64,000 nucleotides of DNA, taken from contig LADR01000014.1 of NCBI GenBank assembly GCA_000961655.1, positions 1 through 64,000 of the forward strand, written 5' to 3'. Numbering within the stretch: the stretch's first letter is position 1; every line of letters begins with the position of its first letter. Of this stretch, positions 50,064 through 59,454 are shown piece by piece. The position numbers and the translations under genes are program-made. The notes beneath the pieces were generated by a model. That model was not told the origin of the DNA, searched no databases, and was given only the letters and a program-made list of their open reading frames with translations. The stretch comes from Desulfatitalea sp. BRH_c12. Lineage in GTDB: Bacteria; Desulfobacterota; Desulfobacteria; Desulfobacterales; Desulfosarcinaceae.

Positions 50064-50117
50064 GCCTGTTCCTGATTCGAACCCATGTCCTGTATTCCAG
50101 ACTTGACAGGAACAGGC
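50064..50117. promoter_or_regulatory. Perfect 11-base inverted repeat upstream of the ADP-forming synthetase operon
   Basis: GCCTGTTCCTG (50064-50074) and CAGGAACAGGC (50107-50117) are exact complements around a 32-base spacer, 210-260 bases upstream of the gene at 50327. It could be an operator or a hairpin in a long leader. The remaining gap to 50326 holds no gene. Confidence 0.45.
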
Positions 50118-50326
50118 TGCATGACAGAAAATTCCTTCATCCGCTGATCAGCCGCTGATTCTTGAGAATTCAGATCTCGATTAAATCATCATTTCACCGC
50201 CCACATTGCCGCCGGGTATTGTGGGAGACGTATTACGCTTTATTTTGTTTTCACACGCGCCAAGATCCTGTTGCAGGCCGGGACCAAGGTGGGTCGGCCT
50301 GAAACCCATAGGCCCTGAAAGGGAGT

Positions 50327-52474
50327 ATGCTCACGGCACATCCCCTCTACCCGCTTTTTTATCCACAATCGATCGCGGTCATCGGCGCCTCCGAGGTCCC
50401 CGGTAAAGCCGCGGAGCGTCGCACGCGCAGCCTTATCGAAGGCGGGTTCAGCGGCGACCTTTTCTTGATAAATCCCCGACGCGACAGGCTTTTCGGCCGC
50501 AAAGCCTACCGGTCCATCCGCGATATCGGCCGTCCGGTCGACCTGGTCATGGTGGCCGTGGCCCCCAGATGGGTCCCCGAAGCGGTTGCCGACAGCGTGG
50601 CCACTGGGGCCAAGGGGATCGTGATCATTACCGCCGGGCTTGGTGAAAGCAGCGCGGAAGGCAAAAAGATCGAAGCCGACATCTTGTCCATGGCTGCCAC
50701 TGGCGGCGCCAAACTCATCGGACCCAACTGCTCAGGGCTTTTTTCCGCGCCCGGCAGGATGAACCTGCTTGGCATCCCGCATATCAGCCCGGGCCCGTTG
50801 GCGGTCATCGCGCAAAGCGGCAACATCATCGACTCTCTGACCCATTACAGCGCCCTCCGGGGCGTGGGACTGAGCACGATCATCTCGACCGGCAATGCCA
50901 TCGGGGTCAAATTCCACGAATATTTGGAGTACCTGGGCCAGGACGCAGAGACCCGCGTCATCATGATGTACATGGAGGGCATTACGGAAGGGGACCGCCT
51001 GGTGCGGATTGCGCGCCAGGTGTGCCAGCACAAGCCGGTGATTATCCTCAAAGTCGGTCGCAGCCAGGCCGGTATCCGCGCGGCCGCCTCGCACACTGGA
51101 TCGCTGGCCGGCGTGGATGCCATTGTGGATGCGGCCTTTCGGCAGGCCGGAATTTTGCGGGTTTCCAATGTGGACGAGATGTTCGATGCCGCCATCTGCT
51201 TTGCCCACCTTCCATTGCCACGCGGTAAACGGGTGGCCATTATGTCGGAAGGCGGCGGTGACAACTCCGTGGCCGCGGACAACGCGGAAACCTGGGGGCT
51301 GGAGGTGCCGATTCTGCCCCAGGCCACCCAAGACCGCATCACACCCTACCTGTTGCCCGGCATGCCGGCTGCCAACCCCATCGATTATGGCGGCACGGCC
51401 GAAGAAAACCCGGATGTCATCAACCGGGTGGCCGAAGTGCTGATGCAGGAAGATACGGTGGATGCGATTTACATCACCGGCTTTTTCGGTGGTTTCAAGG
51501 AAATCATCGCGCCTCACATCGGCGAACTGGAGGAAAAGACAGCCCGGGAACTGGTCCGTCTGGTGAAAACCTACCATAAGCCGCTGGCGGTACACAGTTC
51601 CTTTGCCAACGAACCCTTGCAAGCCATTCAAGTGCTGAAAGACAATGCCGGCATGTTCGTTACCAGTTCGTCCGCAAGGGCGGCCGAATGCCTGGCGCAT
51701 ATGGCGCGTTTTGCCGAAAACCGCCACCAACTGGCAGCCGCGACCGGCGTCAGCGCCACATCCACCGACGACATCGCAGCGCGACAAGTGCTGGCCAATG
51801 TCCGCAAAAGCGGCAGGACCCTGTTGCTGGAAACCGAAGCCAGAGCCCTGTTTGCGCTGTACGGGATTGCATTGCCACCGGCCATCCCGACTAAAAGCGC
51901 GGCCGAAGCCGTACAGGCAGCCGGAAGGCTTGGGTATCCCGTGGCACTGAAAATCATGTCGCCCAAAATCATCCACAAGTCGGAGGCCGGCGGCGTGCAA
52001 CTGAAACTGAACGATGCCGACGCCGTGCGCACGGCTTACCATGCAGTGATGGACAGTGCCGGGCGCCTGGCCGGGCCGGAAGACATTGAAGGCGTGCTGG
52101 TCGCGCCCATGGCGCCTCTCGGGCAAGAGTGTATTGTCGGCATGGTCCGCAATCCCCAGTTCGGGCCAGTGGTCATGTTCGGGCTGGGGGGCATTTTTGT
52201 GGAAGTGTTAAAAGACGTTGCCTTCCGGGTCATGCCCCTGACCGACCGTGACGTGGACGGCATGCTTCGCGAGATCCAGGGGTTTGCGCTGCTGCAGGGT
52301 ATCCGGGGGAAAAAGCCTAAGGATATCGGCATACTGAAAGAGATCCTGGTGCGCGTCGGGCAATTGGGCCTCGATTTCCCCGAGATCCTGGAGGTGGATA
52401 TCAACCCCGTCATCGTTCACGAAAATGGGGCTTCGATCGTAGATGCCCGGGTTATTCTGCGCCAGAAACCCTGA
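50327..52474 (+). CDS. ADP-forming acyl-CoA synthetase (acetyl-CoA synthetase, single chain)
   Basis: A 715-residue NDP-forming ligase, interconverting acyl-CoA, ADP and phosphate with acid, ATP and CoA. ATG 50327 follows AAAGGGAG. Domain order: CoA-binding Rossmann domain (SIAVIGASEVPGKAAERRT), two succinyl-CoA-ligase-like domains with the likely phosphohistidine in AAASHTGSLAG, then the ATP-grasp part (LGYPVALKIMSPKIIHKSEA, GGVQLKL, VMFGLGGIFVEVLKD). It may make ATP from acyl-CoA or activate an imported acid at low ATP cost. It begins a transcription unit with a crotonase and a TAXI-TRAP transporter. Confidence 0.92.
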   Translation: MLTAHPLYPLFYPQSIAVIGASEVPGKAAERRTRSLIEGGFSGDLFLINPRRDRLFGRKAYRSIRDIGRPVDLVMVAVAPRWVPEAVADSVATGAKGIVIITAGLGESSAEGKKIEADILSMAATGGAKLIGPNCSGLFSAPGRMNLLGIPHISPGPLAVIAQSGNIIDSLTHYSALRGVGLSTIISTGNAIGVKFHEYLEYLGQDAETRVIMMYMEGITEGDRLVRIARQVCQHKPVIILKVGRSQAGIRAAASHTGSLAGVDAIVDAAFRQAGILRVSNVDEMFDAAICFAHLPLPRGKRVAIMSEGGGDNSVAADNAETWGLEVPILPQATQDRITPYLLPGMPAANPIDYGGTAEENPDVINRVAEVLMQEDTVDAIYITGFFGGFKEIIAPHIGELEEKTARELVRLVKTYHKPLAVHSSFANEPLQAIQVLKDNAGMFVTSSSARAAECLAHMARFAENRHQLAAATGVSATSTDDIAARQVLANVRKSGRTLLLETEARALFALYGIALPPAIPTKSAAEAVQAAGRLGYPVALKIMSPKIIHKSEAGGVQLKLNDADAVRTAYHAVMDSAGRLAGPEDIEGVLVAPMAPLGQECIVGMVRNPQFGPVVMFGLGGIFVEVLKDVAFRVMPLTDRDVDGMLREIQGFALLQGIRGKKPKDIGILKEILVRVGQLGLDFPEILEVDINPVIVHENGASIVDARVILRQKP

Positions 52475-52568
52475 AAACCGCTCATCCGACGGGATAAGGG
52501 TCTCGCCGATTCGTTCTTAGCGCGCACCGGCGACCGCCCTATCCTGCGCCAGGCAAAGGAGCAAGACA

Positions 52569-53330
52569 ATGGATGAAGCCTGCATTGTTTATGAACAAAA
52601 GGGCAGCGCCGCCGTGATCGCACTCAACCGGCCCGATGTGCTCAATGCCATGAACAAACAGCTTTGGCTGGACTTGCGGGCCGCCCTGCAAAGGGCCCGC
52701 AGCGACGATGCGATCAAAGTGGTGATCATTACCGGTAATGGGCGGGCTTTTTCCACGGGGGCGGATCTGAAGGATTCCAAGGGCCGATCGCCGGGCGCCT
52801 ATCGCGATTACCTGGAGCTCCTTCAGGAAATCTCCAGGGAAATCATCCGCTATCCTAAGCCGACCATCGCCGCCATCAACGGCTATGCACTGGGCAGCGG
52901 ATACGAGCTGGCCCTGGCCTGCGACATCCGCCTGGCGGCCGAAAATGCCAAAATGGGTTCACCCGAGGCACGCGTCTCTTCTTCGGTCACCGGCGGCGCT
53001 CTGCGGCTCCTTCAGGACTTGGTCGGGCCCGGCAAGGCCAGGGAACTGCTCTTGACCTGTGAGTATATTGACGGCCACGAAGCGCAACGCATCAACCTGG
53101 TGAACCGCGTGGTGGCCGATGATTGTTTGATGACGGAAGCCCTGCGCCTGGCCGAAAAGATCGCTGTGAACTCCCAGCTGTCCATGCGCCTGATCAAAAA
53201 AGGGCTCGCCATGGCGCATGAAGTCAGCCTGGAAGCCCTTATGGATTACGAGATCGAGGCGTGCCTGGCCACGGTGGCCACGGTGGATCGCAAAACCCAA
53301 CTCGAGCAGTTCCAGCAACGCAAAAAGTAG
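52569..53330 (+). CDS. Enoyl-CoA hydratase/isomerase family protein
   Basis: A 253-residue crotonase-fold protein from ATG 52569 with AAAGGAG upstream. NRPDVLNAMN, GNGRAFSTGADLKDS and INGYALGSGYELALACDI are typical. Both candidate glutamates are present (MGSPEARV and ARELLLTCEY), though VSSSVTGGAL differs from the usual xGxxPGxGG loop, so the exact reaction is open. It sits 94 bases behind the ADP-forming synthetase and 81 before the solute-binding protein. Confidence 0.88.
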   Translation: MDEACIVYEQKGSAAVIALNRPDVLNAMNKQLWLDLRAALQRARSDDAIKVVIITGNGRAFSTGADLKDSKGRSPGAYRDYLELLQEISREIIRYPKPTIAAINGYALGSGYELALACDIRLAAENAKMGSPEARVSSSVTGGALRLLQDLVGPGKARELLLTCEYIDGHEAQRINLVNRVVADDCLMTEALRLAEKIAVNSQLSMRLIKKGLAMAHEVSLEALMDYEIEACLATVATVDRKTQLEQFQQRKK

Positions 53331-53411
53331 TCACGCACCCCCTTATCAGTCACAGCAAGCTACCGGCTCGCCGGTTGCCAGACATCAACCCGAACCCACA
53401 GGAGGCAATTT

Positions 53412-54368
53412 ATGCAATGGAGAAAAACGCTAATCGCGGCCGCCGTCACTTTGGGCCTGCTCGTGCCGGCCCATGCCATGGCTAAAACGGATGTCCTGTT
53501 CGGAGGGGCTTCCATCGTAGGGGTTTACTACCAGGTGGCGCTCCAGATCAGCAATCTCATGAACAAGCAGATGGGCGACCAGTACAATTACATCGGCCGT
53601 CCCACCGGCGGCTCGGTGTTCAACATCAACGCCATGTCCCAGAAAAGCTTTGAATTCGGCGTGGCGCAGTCGGACCGCAACTACCAGGCCTACGAGGGGC
53701 TGGAGGACTGGAAAGGCAAACCCGTCAAGAATCTGCGCAGCGTTTTCAGCATGCACCCTGAGACGGTCCTGCTGGTCACTCGCAAGGACACGGGCATCAA
53801 AAAGGTGGAAGATATCAAGGGCAAGCGCATCAACATCGGCAACCCCGGTTCGGGACAGCGCTTTAACGCCGAGGAGGTGCTGCGCATTTACGGCATCGAT
53901 CAGAATAAAGATATCCGCGCAGAAAGCTTGCAACAGCACGAGGCCTCGCGCGCCCTGGTGGACCGCAAGATCGATGCTTTCTTCTACACTGTAGGCAACC
54001 CCAGCGCCGCTATCGAAGAGCCCGCGCAGTCCGTGGATATCGCCATCGTTCCACTCGATCACCCCGATATCCGAAAGCTTGCCGAAGAAAAGCCTTATTA
54101 TGTTTTTACCACCATTCCGGCGGGCACCTACAAGGGGGTGGATTACGATGTGCCCACCTATGCGGTGACCGCCACGGTCATCACTCATGAAGAGGTGCCG
54201 AATGATGTCGTTTACGATATGGTGAAAACCGTTTTCGACAATCTGGACGATTTAAAATCCTCGCATGCCGCTTTCCGGAATCTGGACCCCAAATCGATGC
54301 TCGAGGGGCTCTCCGCACCGTTCCACCCCGGCGCGGCCAAGTATTACAAAGAAAAAGGCTGGCAGTAA
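53412..54368 (+). CDS. TAXI family TRAP transporter solute-binding protein
   Basis: A 318-residue periplasmic binding protein. ATG 53412 follows AGGAGG. A Sec signal peptide (RKTLIAAAVTLGLLVPAHAMA) is probably cut after residue 24. The mature part starts with VLFGGASIVGVYYQVALQIS, the TAXI-family ligand-binding loop, and continues with YNYIGRPTGGSVFNINAM and KGKRINIGNPGSGQRFNAEE. It delivers an organic acid to the fused permease encoded downstream. The expected ligand is the acid used by the neighbouring synthetase; its identity is unknown. Confidence 0.93.
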   Translation: MQWRKTLIAAAVTLGLLVPAHAMAKTDVLFGGASIVGVYYQVALQISNLMNKQMGDQYNYIGRPTGGSVFNINAMSQKSFEFGVAQSDRNYQAYEGLEDWKGKPVKNLRSVFSMHPETVLLVTRKDTGIKKVEDIKGKRINIGNPGSGQRFNAEEVLRIYGIDQNKDIRAESLQQHEASRALVDRKIDAFFYTVGNPSAAIEEPAQSVDIAIVPLDHPDIRKLAEEKPYYVFTTIPAGTYKGVDYDVPTYAVTATVITHEEVPNDVVYDMVKTVFDNLDDLKSSHAAFRNLDPKSMLEGLSAPFHPGAAKYYKEKGWQ

Positions 54369-54383
54369 AGCACCTGACCGGAA

Positions 54384-54409
54384 GTGAAGGACCCACGAGG
54401 GTCCTTCAC
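54384..54409 (+). terminator. Intercistronic stem-loop in the TRAP operon
   Basis: GTGAAGGACCC and GGGTCCTTCAC form a perfect 11-base stem around ACGA, 16 bases after the solute-binding-protein stop. No T-run follows. Such stem-loops usually stabilise the binding-protein message or attenuate the permease, giving excess binding protein. Confidence 0.6.
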
Positions 54410-54440
54410 CTGCACCTGGGTTTAAGCGGAGGCGGGAAGC

Positions 54441-56651
54441 ATGGTTCAAAATGACAACAGTACGGGTGACAACAGGCCGGACAACGAAGAGCCGGACACC
54501 CGGGGCGCCGAAATCGCCAAGGAGATTGCGGCTCAGGCCGAATCGGGGGCGCGCAAACCGGCAAGCCGGGTAGCCTTTTGGATCATCACGGCCCTGTGCT
54601 TAGGGTGGTCGGCTTATCAGCTTTTCATCGCCTACCAACCGATCGACTCGCACGTGGCCAGGGCCTGGCACCTGGCCTTCGCCCTGAGTTTGGCCTTTCT
54701 GCTGTATCCGGCGTACCGGGAGCACAGCCCCCCTTTTTGGGTGCGCGGTACGCGGAAAACTTTCAGACTGCGGCCCGGACGCGGAATCACCACACGCATC
54801 TCTTTTCCGGACATGCTGTTCGCGGTGGCCGGCACATGCGCGGCCCTCTACATCTGGTGGGAATATGATCAGCTGATCATGCGGCAGGGCCTGCCCAACA
54901 CCACGGATATCGTCATGGGCTGCGTGCTGACCGTTCTGCTGCTGGAAGCCGCCCGACGGACGCTGGGCCCGGCCTTGGCTGTGCTGGCCAGCTCATTTTT
55001 GATCTACACGATGGCCGGTCCTTACCTTCCGGAAATATTGCGCCACCGGGGCGTGCCCTTGGATTTTATCATCAGCGACATGTACCTGACCACCACCGGT
55101 ATTTTCGGCGTGCCCCTGGGCGTTTCAACCGACTTCGTGTTTCTCTTTGTGCTTTTCGGCGCACTCCTGGATAAGGCCGGCGGTGGCAAATACTTCATCG
55201 ATGTGGCTTTTTCGGCCCTGGGAACGTTCCGCGGAGGCCCGGCCAAAGCTGCCGTGCTGGCCTCCGGGCTGACCGGCCTGGTGTCCGGCTCGTCGATTGC
55301 CAATACCGTGACCACCGGCACCTTCACCATTCCCTTGATGAAACGGGTGGGCTTGCCGGCCTATAAGGCCGCCGCCGTGGAGGTGGCCGCTTCGACCAAC
55401 GGTCAACTCATGCCGCCCATTATGGGCGCGGCCGCCTTTATCATGGCGGAAATCCTCGGCATCCCCTACCTGGACGTGGTCAGGGCCGCGCTGCTGCCAG
55501 CCCTGATCTCTTACATGGCACTTTTCTATGTCGTGCACATGGAAGCGCTTAAGCTGAACCTCAGGGCCATTCCAAGAGAAGAACTGCCCCTTTTTAAACA
55601 AACATTTGTCCGGGGTGTACATTTCATCATCCCCCTGGCGATCCTGATCATCTATCTTGTAGTCCTGCGCCGCTCGCCGGTCACCTCCGTGCTGCTGGCC
55701 ATCGAGTCCCTGATCGTGATCATGCTCGTGCAACGACCGATCGCCATGTACTTTTCGCTGAAGATGACCCAGCGGTCCGGCGGACCGAGTTCTGACGGGA
55801 TCATGGGAGCCCGGATCGGTCAGGCATTTATGGCGGGGGTCGGCGATGTATGGCACGGACTGATCGGAGGGGCCCGCAACATGATTTCCGTGGGCGTGGC
55901 CACCGCCACGGCGGGCATCATCGTGGGCGTGGTGACGATCACCGGCCTGGTCGGCCGCTTTATAACCCTTATCGATACCATCAGCATGGGCAACGTGGTC
56001 CTGATGCTGATCTTCACGGCCATGACCAGCCTGCTGCTCGGCATGGGCATGCCCACAACGGCGAACTACATCATCATGGCCACCCTGACCGCCCCGGTCA
56101 TCGTGCAACTGGGCGCCGACGCGGGCCTGGTATTTCCCTTGATCGCGGCGCACCTGTTCGTATTCTACTTCGGCATTCTCGCTGACGACACCCCGCCTGT
56201 AGGGCTGGCGGCCTACGCAGGCGCAGCCATCGCCCGCGCGGATCCCATAAAAACCGGCATCCAGGGCTTTACCTACGATTTGCGCACTGCGATTCTGCCG
56301 TTCATTTTTATTTTCAACAATGAACTGCTCATGATCGGTGGGGTTACCGATACCGGTCGCATTATCTGGCTGGAAAGCCCTCTGCGCATCGGCTGGGTAT
56401 TTTTCTCCGCGCTGATCGCCATGTTCGCTTTTGCCTCTTTCCTGCAGGGCCAGTTGGCCCGGCGCTGCAATCTCCTTGAGCGTCTTTTACTTTTCGTGGT
56501 CGCGGCATCGACCTTCAAAGCGGCGATCATTCAAGAATATTTGCCACTGGGCACAACCAGCGTTCAGGTTCTGGGCGTCAGTATCTATTTTGTGATGTTT
56601 TTCTGGCAGAAACGCGGAATGCGGTCCAATCGCAAGCAGACCCGCCTATAG
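54441..56651 (+). CDS. TRAP transporter fused permease (small plus large subunit)
   Basis: A 736-residue inner-membrane protein joining the four-span small (DctQ-like) and the large (DctM-like) subunits, as is usual with TAXI binding proteins. The hydrophilic N-terminal 50 residues are followed by many membrane spans. The DctM part has GLTGLVSGSSIANTVTTGTF, EVAASTNGQLMPPIMGAAAF and LLLGMGMPTTANYIIMATL. It drives Na+- or H+-coupled uptake of the acid bound by the preceding protein. A strong terminator follows. Confidence 0.93.
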   Translation: MVQNDNSTGDNRPDNEEPDTRGAEIAKEIAAQAESGARKPASRVAFWIITALCLGWSAYQLFIAYQPIDSHVARAWHLAFALSLAFLLYPAYREHSPPFWVRGTRKTFRLRPGRGITTRISFPDMLFAVAGTCAALYIWWEYDQLIMRQGLPNTTDIVMGCVLTVLLLEAARRTLGPALAVLASSFLIYTMAGPYLPEILRHRGVPLDFIISDMYLTTTGIFGVPLGVSTDFVFLFVLFGALLDKAGGGKYFIDVAFSALGTFRGGPAKAAVLASGLTGLVSGSSIANTVTTGTFTIPLMKRVGLPAYKAAAVEVAASTNGQLMPPIMGAAAFIMAEILGIPYLDVVRAALLPALISYMALFYVVHMEALKLNLRAIPREELPLFKQTFVRGVHFIIPLAILIIYLVVLRRSPVTSVLLAIESLIVIMLVQRPIAMYFSLKMTQRSGGPSSDGIMGARIGQAFMAGVGDVWHGLIGGARNMISVGVATATAGIIVGVVTITGLVGRFITLIDTISMGNVVLMLIFTAMTSLLLGMGMPTTANYIIMATLTAPVIVQLGADAGLVFPLIAAHLFVFYFGILADDTPPVGLAAYAGAAIARADPIKTGIQGFTYDLRTAILPFIFIFNNELLMIGGVTDTGRIIWLESPLRIGWVFFSALIAMFAFASFLQGQLARRCNLLERLLLFVVAASTFKAAIIQEYLPLGTTSVQVLGVSIYFVMFFWQKRGMRSNRKQTRL

Positions 56652-56681
56652 AGCGCCCGGTTTGGATCTGGAGCAAACGCG

Positions 56682-56716
56682 AGACGGTGTGCTTCCGTAG
56701 GCGTGCACACCGTCTC
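56682..56716 (+). terminator. Intrinsic terminator of the TAXI-TRAP operon
   Basis: GAGACGGTGTGC and GCACACCGTCTC form a perfect 12-base stem with a 11-base loop, followed by TTTC, 30 bases after the permease stop codon. Confidence 0.75.
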
Positions 56717-56750
56717 TTTCATGTCAAATTCGGGGGGACTTCTGGTTCAA

Positions 56751-57032
56751 TTAATAATCGTAGGTGCGGTCGGACCCGGCGACTTTCACGATCTTGTTGT
56801 ACAGACCGAACAGCAGAAATGGGGCCACCCACTGGCCGACAAACCGGCTTTTCTCAACATGGCCCGTAATTTCGAGAAAGAATGACACGCCAATCGACCC
56901 AAGCGCCGCCCAAAGAAAGGCATCCGAGGGCAATTTCGCCGTTTGTTGTTCGATCGTGCGGGCGACCGGCCCTTCAGCATGCTCCTCTCGCTCGCGCAGC
57001 GCTGATGTCTCACGTAAGGCTTCAGCATTCAT
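56751..57032 (-). CDS. Small hypothetical membrane protein
   Basis: A 93-residue protein from ATG 57032, preceded by AAGGAGG at eight bases. The N-terminal 35 residues are hydrophilic and rich in Glu and Arg (ETSALREREEHAEGP). Two hydrophobic segments follow (FLWAALGSIGVSFFLEITG and FVGQWVAPFLLFGLYNKI), then VAGSDRTYDY. I have seen similar short proteins annotated only as hypothetical. It is convergent with the TRAP permease. Confidence 0.7.
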   Translation of the reverse strand: MNAEALRETSALREREEHAEGPVARTIEQQTAKLPSDAFLWAALGSIGVSFFLEITGHVEKSRFVGQWVAPFLLFGLYNKIVKVAGSDRTYDY

Positions 57033-57112
57033 AAGGTATTCCTCCTTTTTGATGATATACCGAATATGCTATTTCCTCCGGGACCAAAACGCTCTAAGGA
57101 CGAGAGGGTATT

Positions 57113-57388
57113 TCATGCGCTGACGGTCTGTAATTCAACCGTCGAAAGCGCCACAATTTTCTCGCCGGCGGGCCGCTGCTTTATCCGGTACTCCAACTTT
57201 AACGCATCGCTTTTGGTCATTTTGGGGCTGCTCGCGACCAACGCCACCGGCAGCCTGGAACGCGTATACTTTGCGCCGCGACCCTTCCTGTGGGCGGATA
57301 GACGGTTTCCCAGGTTTTTGGCAATCCCGCAATACAATGATCCGTCTGCGCACCGAAGCAGATACACTGTCCACTCTTTGGTTTCCAT
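57113..57388 (-). CDS. GIY-YIG nuclease family protein (UPF0213 type)
   Basis: A 91-residue stand-alone GIY-YIG domain. ATG 57388 is chosen as the start of WTVYLLRCADGSLYCGIA, the fold's first strand and catalytic tyrosines. RLSAHRKGRGAKYTRSRLPV carries the conserved arginine and histidine, and ALKLEYRIKQ the catalytic glutamate. Such small proteins have unsettled roles in DNA repair. The open frame upstream of 57388 is not conserved. Confidence 0.88.
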   Translation of the reverse strand: METKEWTVYLLRCADGSLYCGIAKNLGNRLSAHRKGRGAKYTRSRLPVALVASSPKMTKSDALKLEYRIKQRPAGEKIVALSTVELQTVSA

Positions 57389-57636
57389 CGCGACCCCTAA
57401 CCCTTCCCCCCTGTGAGCGCCGCCCCTAAGATGCACTGCGCTCAATGCCCCTGCCCCCTGCTACTCCATAGATAGGTTGCATGCACGCCTGGCACTAGAA
57501 AAATACCTATACGCATGCATACAGGATAGACGTGCTTATACTCACAAAAGTGGGCTGGTGACACGTATTATTCGATAGGACAGTTGTCGTGGCCAGCCAT
57601 CTTGATACCCGAAAACCTGAATACCCGGAGGGCATT

Positions 57637-58155
57637 ATGCGCACCCAAACCGCCACCCAAAATCATATACCAGGGTTAGCCGGGCTGATCCTATTAAGCA
57701 TCATCAGCCTGATAGCGACCATGAACGGGCAGGCCTTTGCGGCCGGTTCAGGCGCTTCACCGGTCAAGGAGCCCGGGTCGGCGCAAAATCGCCGCGAACA
57801 GGCCAATGATTATTTCAACCAGGCGCAATCCTATCAGAATCAGGAAAATTTCAAGGATGCCGCCAAAGGATATGAAAAAGCCATCGCGGCTGATCCCGAT
57901 TACGCTGAAGCCCACAGCAATCTGGGCTATTGCTATCGCAAACAAAAAATGTTCGACAAGGCCATTGCCTCTTATCAGCGCGCCATCGCGCTCAATCCCA
58001 AGCTGGCAGCGGCACATGAATATATCGGCGAGGCATATGCTGAAACGGGCCGATTCGACTTGGCTGATCAACACCTCAAGATCCTGAAGGACTTGGGTGC
58101 TGCTGAGGCCGGAGAACTTGAAGCATTCATCCAGAAAAGCAAAAGGAGTTCCTGA
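57637..58155 (+). CDS. TPR-repeat periplasmic or lipid-anchored protein
   Basis: A 172-residue protein; ATG 57637 follows CCGGAGGGC. Residues 1-38 look like a signal sequence (IPGLAGLILLSIISLIATMN, then GQAFAAG). Three tetratricopeptide repeats follow: ANDYFNQAQSYQNQENFKDA, AAIADPDYAEAHSNLGYCYR-type, and ALNPKLAAAHEYIGEAYAET. It probably acts as an exported protein-interaction scaffold. The partner is unknown. Confidence 0.82.
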   Translation: MRTQTATQNHIPGLAGLILLSIISLIATMNGQAFAAGSGASPVKEPGSAQNRREQANDYFNQAQSYQNQENFKDAAKGYEKAIAADPDYAEAHSNLGYCYRKQKMFDKAIASYQRAIALNPKLAAAHEYIGEAYAETGRFDLADQHLKILKDLGAAEAGELEAFIQKSKRSS

Positions 58156-58555
58156 GGGTAACACATGGGAGTTGCGATCGGTTAGCATTTTTCCTTGGCT
58201 TTACGCGAACCTTCATTGCCGTGCATCGCAGGGGTTTCCACCTGTAGGGGTGACCGCCGGCCGCCCCTACAGCGAGCAGCGTGCCAATACGAATTGCGAT
58301 CATAAGCATCGTGCCCACAAGCATTTGACACAATATGCATCGTGATCAATCCAGGTGTCCACTCGACCCGGGGATCCAATGACATCTCCCCGCACCGGGG
58401 AACACAGGGTTCATCCCTACGAAAGAACGATGTTTCTGAAATGCGGCCCATACGCAAATGCGGTTACCCTGTGCAGATGCCGGTCCCATCTGGACATTTT
58501 TTTCGAATCATGCACATGATGCACTCGACACTGAATCCGCCATTGGAGAAGATCG
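58156..58555. other. 400-base intergenic region with hairpins
   Basis: Hairpins CTGTAGGGG/CCCCTACAG (58242-58250 and 58264-58272) and TCCCCG-CAC-CGGGGA (58387-58401) are the only structures seen. The first is likely a palindromic repeat unit or the terminator of the TPR gene. No coding frame has a ribosome site. Confidence 0.5.
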
Positions 58556-59383
58556 ATGAAGAAGGCAAAAGGGACGAGTCGGTTTGCCTTGCCGGCAGCA
58601 CTGATTGCGGCGTCAGTATTGGCCTACCCGTGGGTCATCGATCGATGTGCATTTTATCCGGAGCGACACACGATGCCCCCCGCGGAACAATTGCCGGCCG
58701 GGATCCAGGAGCACTTCATTGCCACCGAGGACGGCGAACAGCTCTACTGCTATTGGCTGCCGCGCCCGCCCAGCACCCGCGCGATCGCCTACTTTCATGG
58801 CAACGCCGGCCACATCGGGCATCGCATTCCCAACCTGACCCGTCTGGCCGACATGGGCTTCAATGTCATGGGGGTGGGCTATCGGGGTTTCGGCAAGAGT
58901 TCCGGGCGGCCCAGCGAGCGCGGAATTTACCGGGATGGCCGTGCGGTTTTGGACGACCTTGTGAACGCGCAAGGCTTCCACACCTCCCAAATCATCCTGA
59001 TGGGCATATCCATCGGCAGCACCGTGGCCGTCGAGATCGCCGAAGACACGCCGGTCGGCGCCGTCGTTCTGGTAACCCCTTTGACCACCGGCAAAGCCGT
59101 GGCCAAAGCGAATGGCTACGATGTCCTATCCGTTTTTGCCGGCAACATGTTTGACAACCTGAGTCGGATCGATCGGATCCGCTCACCCCTGCTGATCATT
59201 CACGGCACCGCCGACGAAATAATCCCGGTCGAGATGGGACGTCAGCTCTACGAAAAAGCCAACCAGCCCAAACAGATGATCATTATCGAAGGCGCTCACC
59301 ACAACGACATCGCCTCATTCGCACCCGATCTTTTCTGGGGTGCCCTGCAAAATTTCTTCGCCTCACTGAACGCGGCCGAATGA
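58556..59383 (+). CDS. Alpha/beta hydrolase, BEM46-like, membrane-anchored
   Basis: A 275-residue hydrolase with an N-terminal anchor (FALPAALIAASVLAYPWVI). AYFHGNAGHIGHRI is the oxyanion strand region, GISIGSTVAVEIA holds the nucleophile Ser, IIHGTADEIIPVEMG the Asp, and EGAHHNDI the His. The HGNAGH motif is characteristic of the BEM46/DUF-type hydrolases of unknown substrate. It is followed 71 bases later by a second hydrolase on the same strand. Confidence 0.88.
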   Translation: MKKAKGTSRFALPAALIAASVLAYPWVIDRCAFYPERHTMPPAEQLPAGIQEHFIATEDGEQLYCYWLPRPPSTRAIAYFHGNAGHIGHRIPNLTRLADMGFNVMGVGYRGFGKSSGRPSERGIYRDGRAVLDDLVNAQGFHTSQIILMGISIGSTVAVEIAEDTPVGAVVLVTPLTTGKAVAKANGYDVLSVFAGNMFDNLSRIDRIRSPLLIIHGTADEIIPVEMGRQLYEKANQPKQMIIIEGAHHNDIASFAPDLFWGALQNFFASLNAAE

Positions 59384-59454
59384 GTATTATGTTCTTTTAA
59401 AAACGTCTTTGCGCATTTCCCGCGCGGGCATGGTCGCAAGCTAAAGGAGCACGC

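Noticed and set aside
50732-52126. 464-codon minus-strand frame opposite the ADP-forming synthetase
   Set aside because: Antisense shadow; the plus frame has all family motifs.
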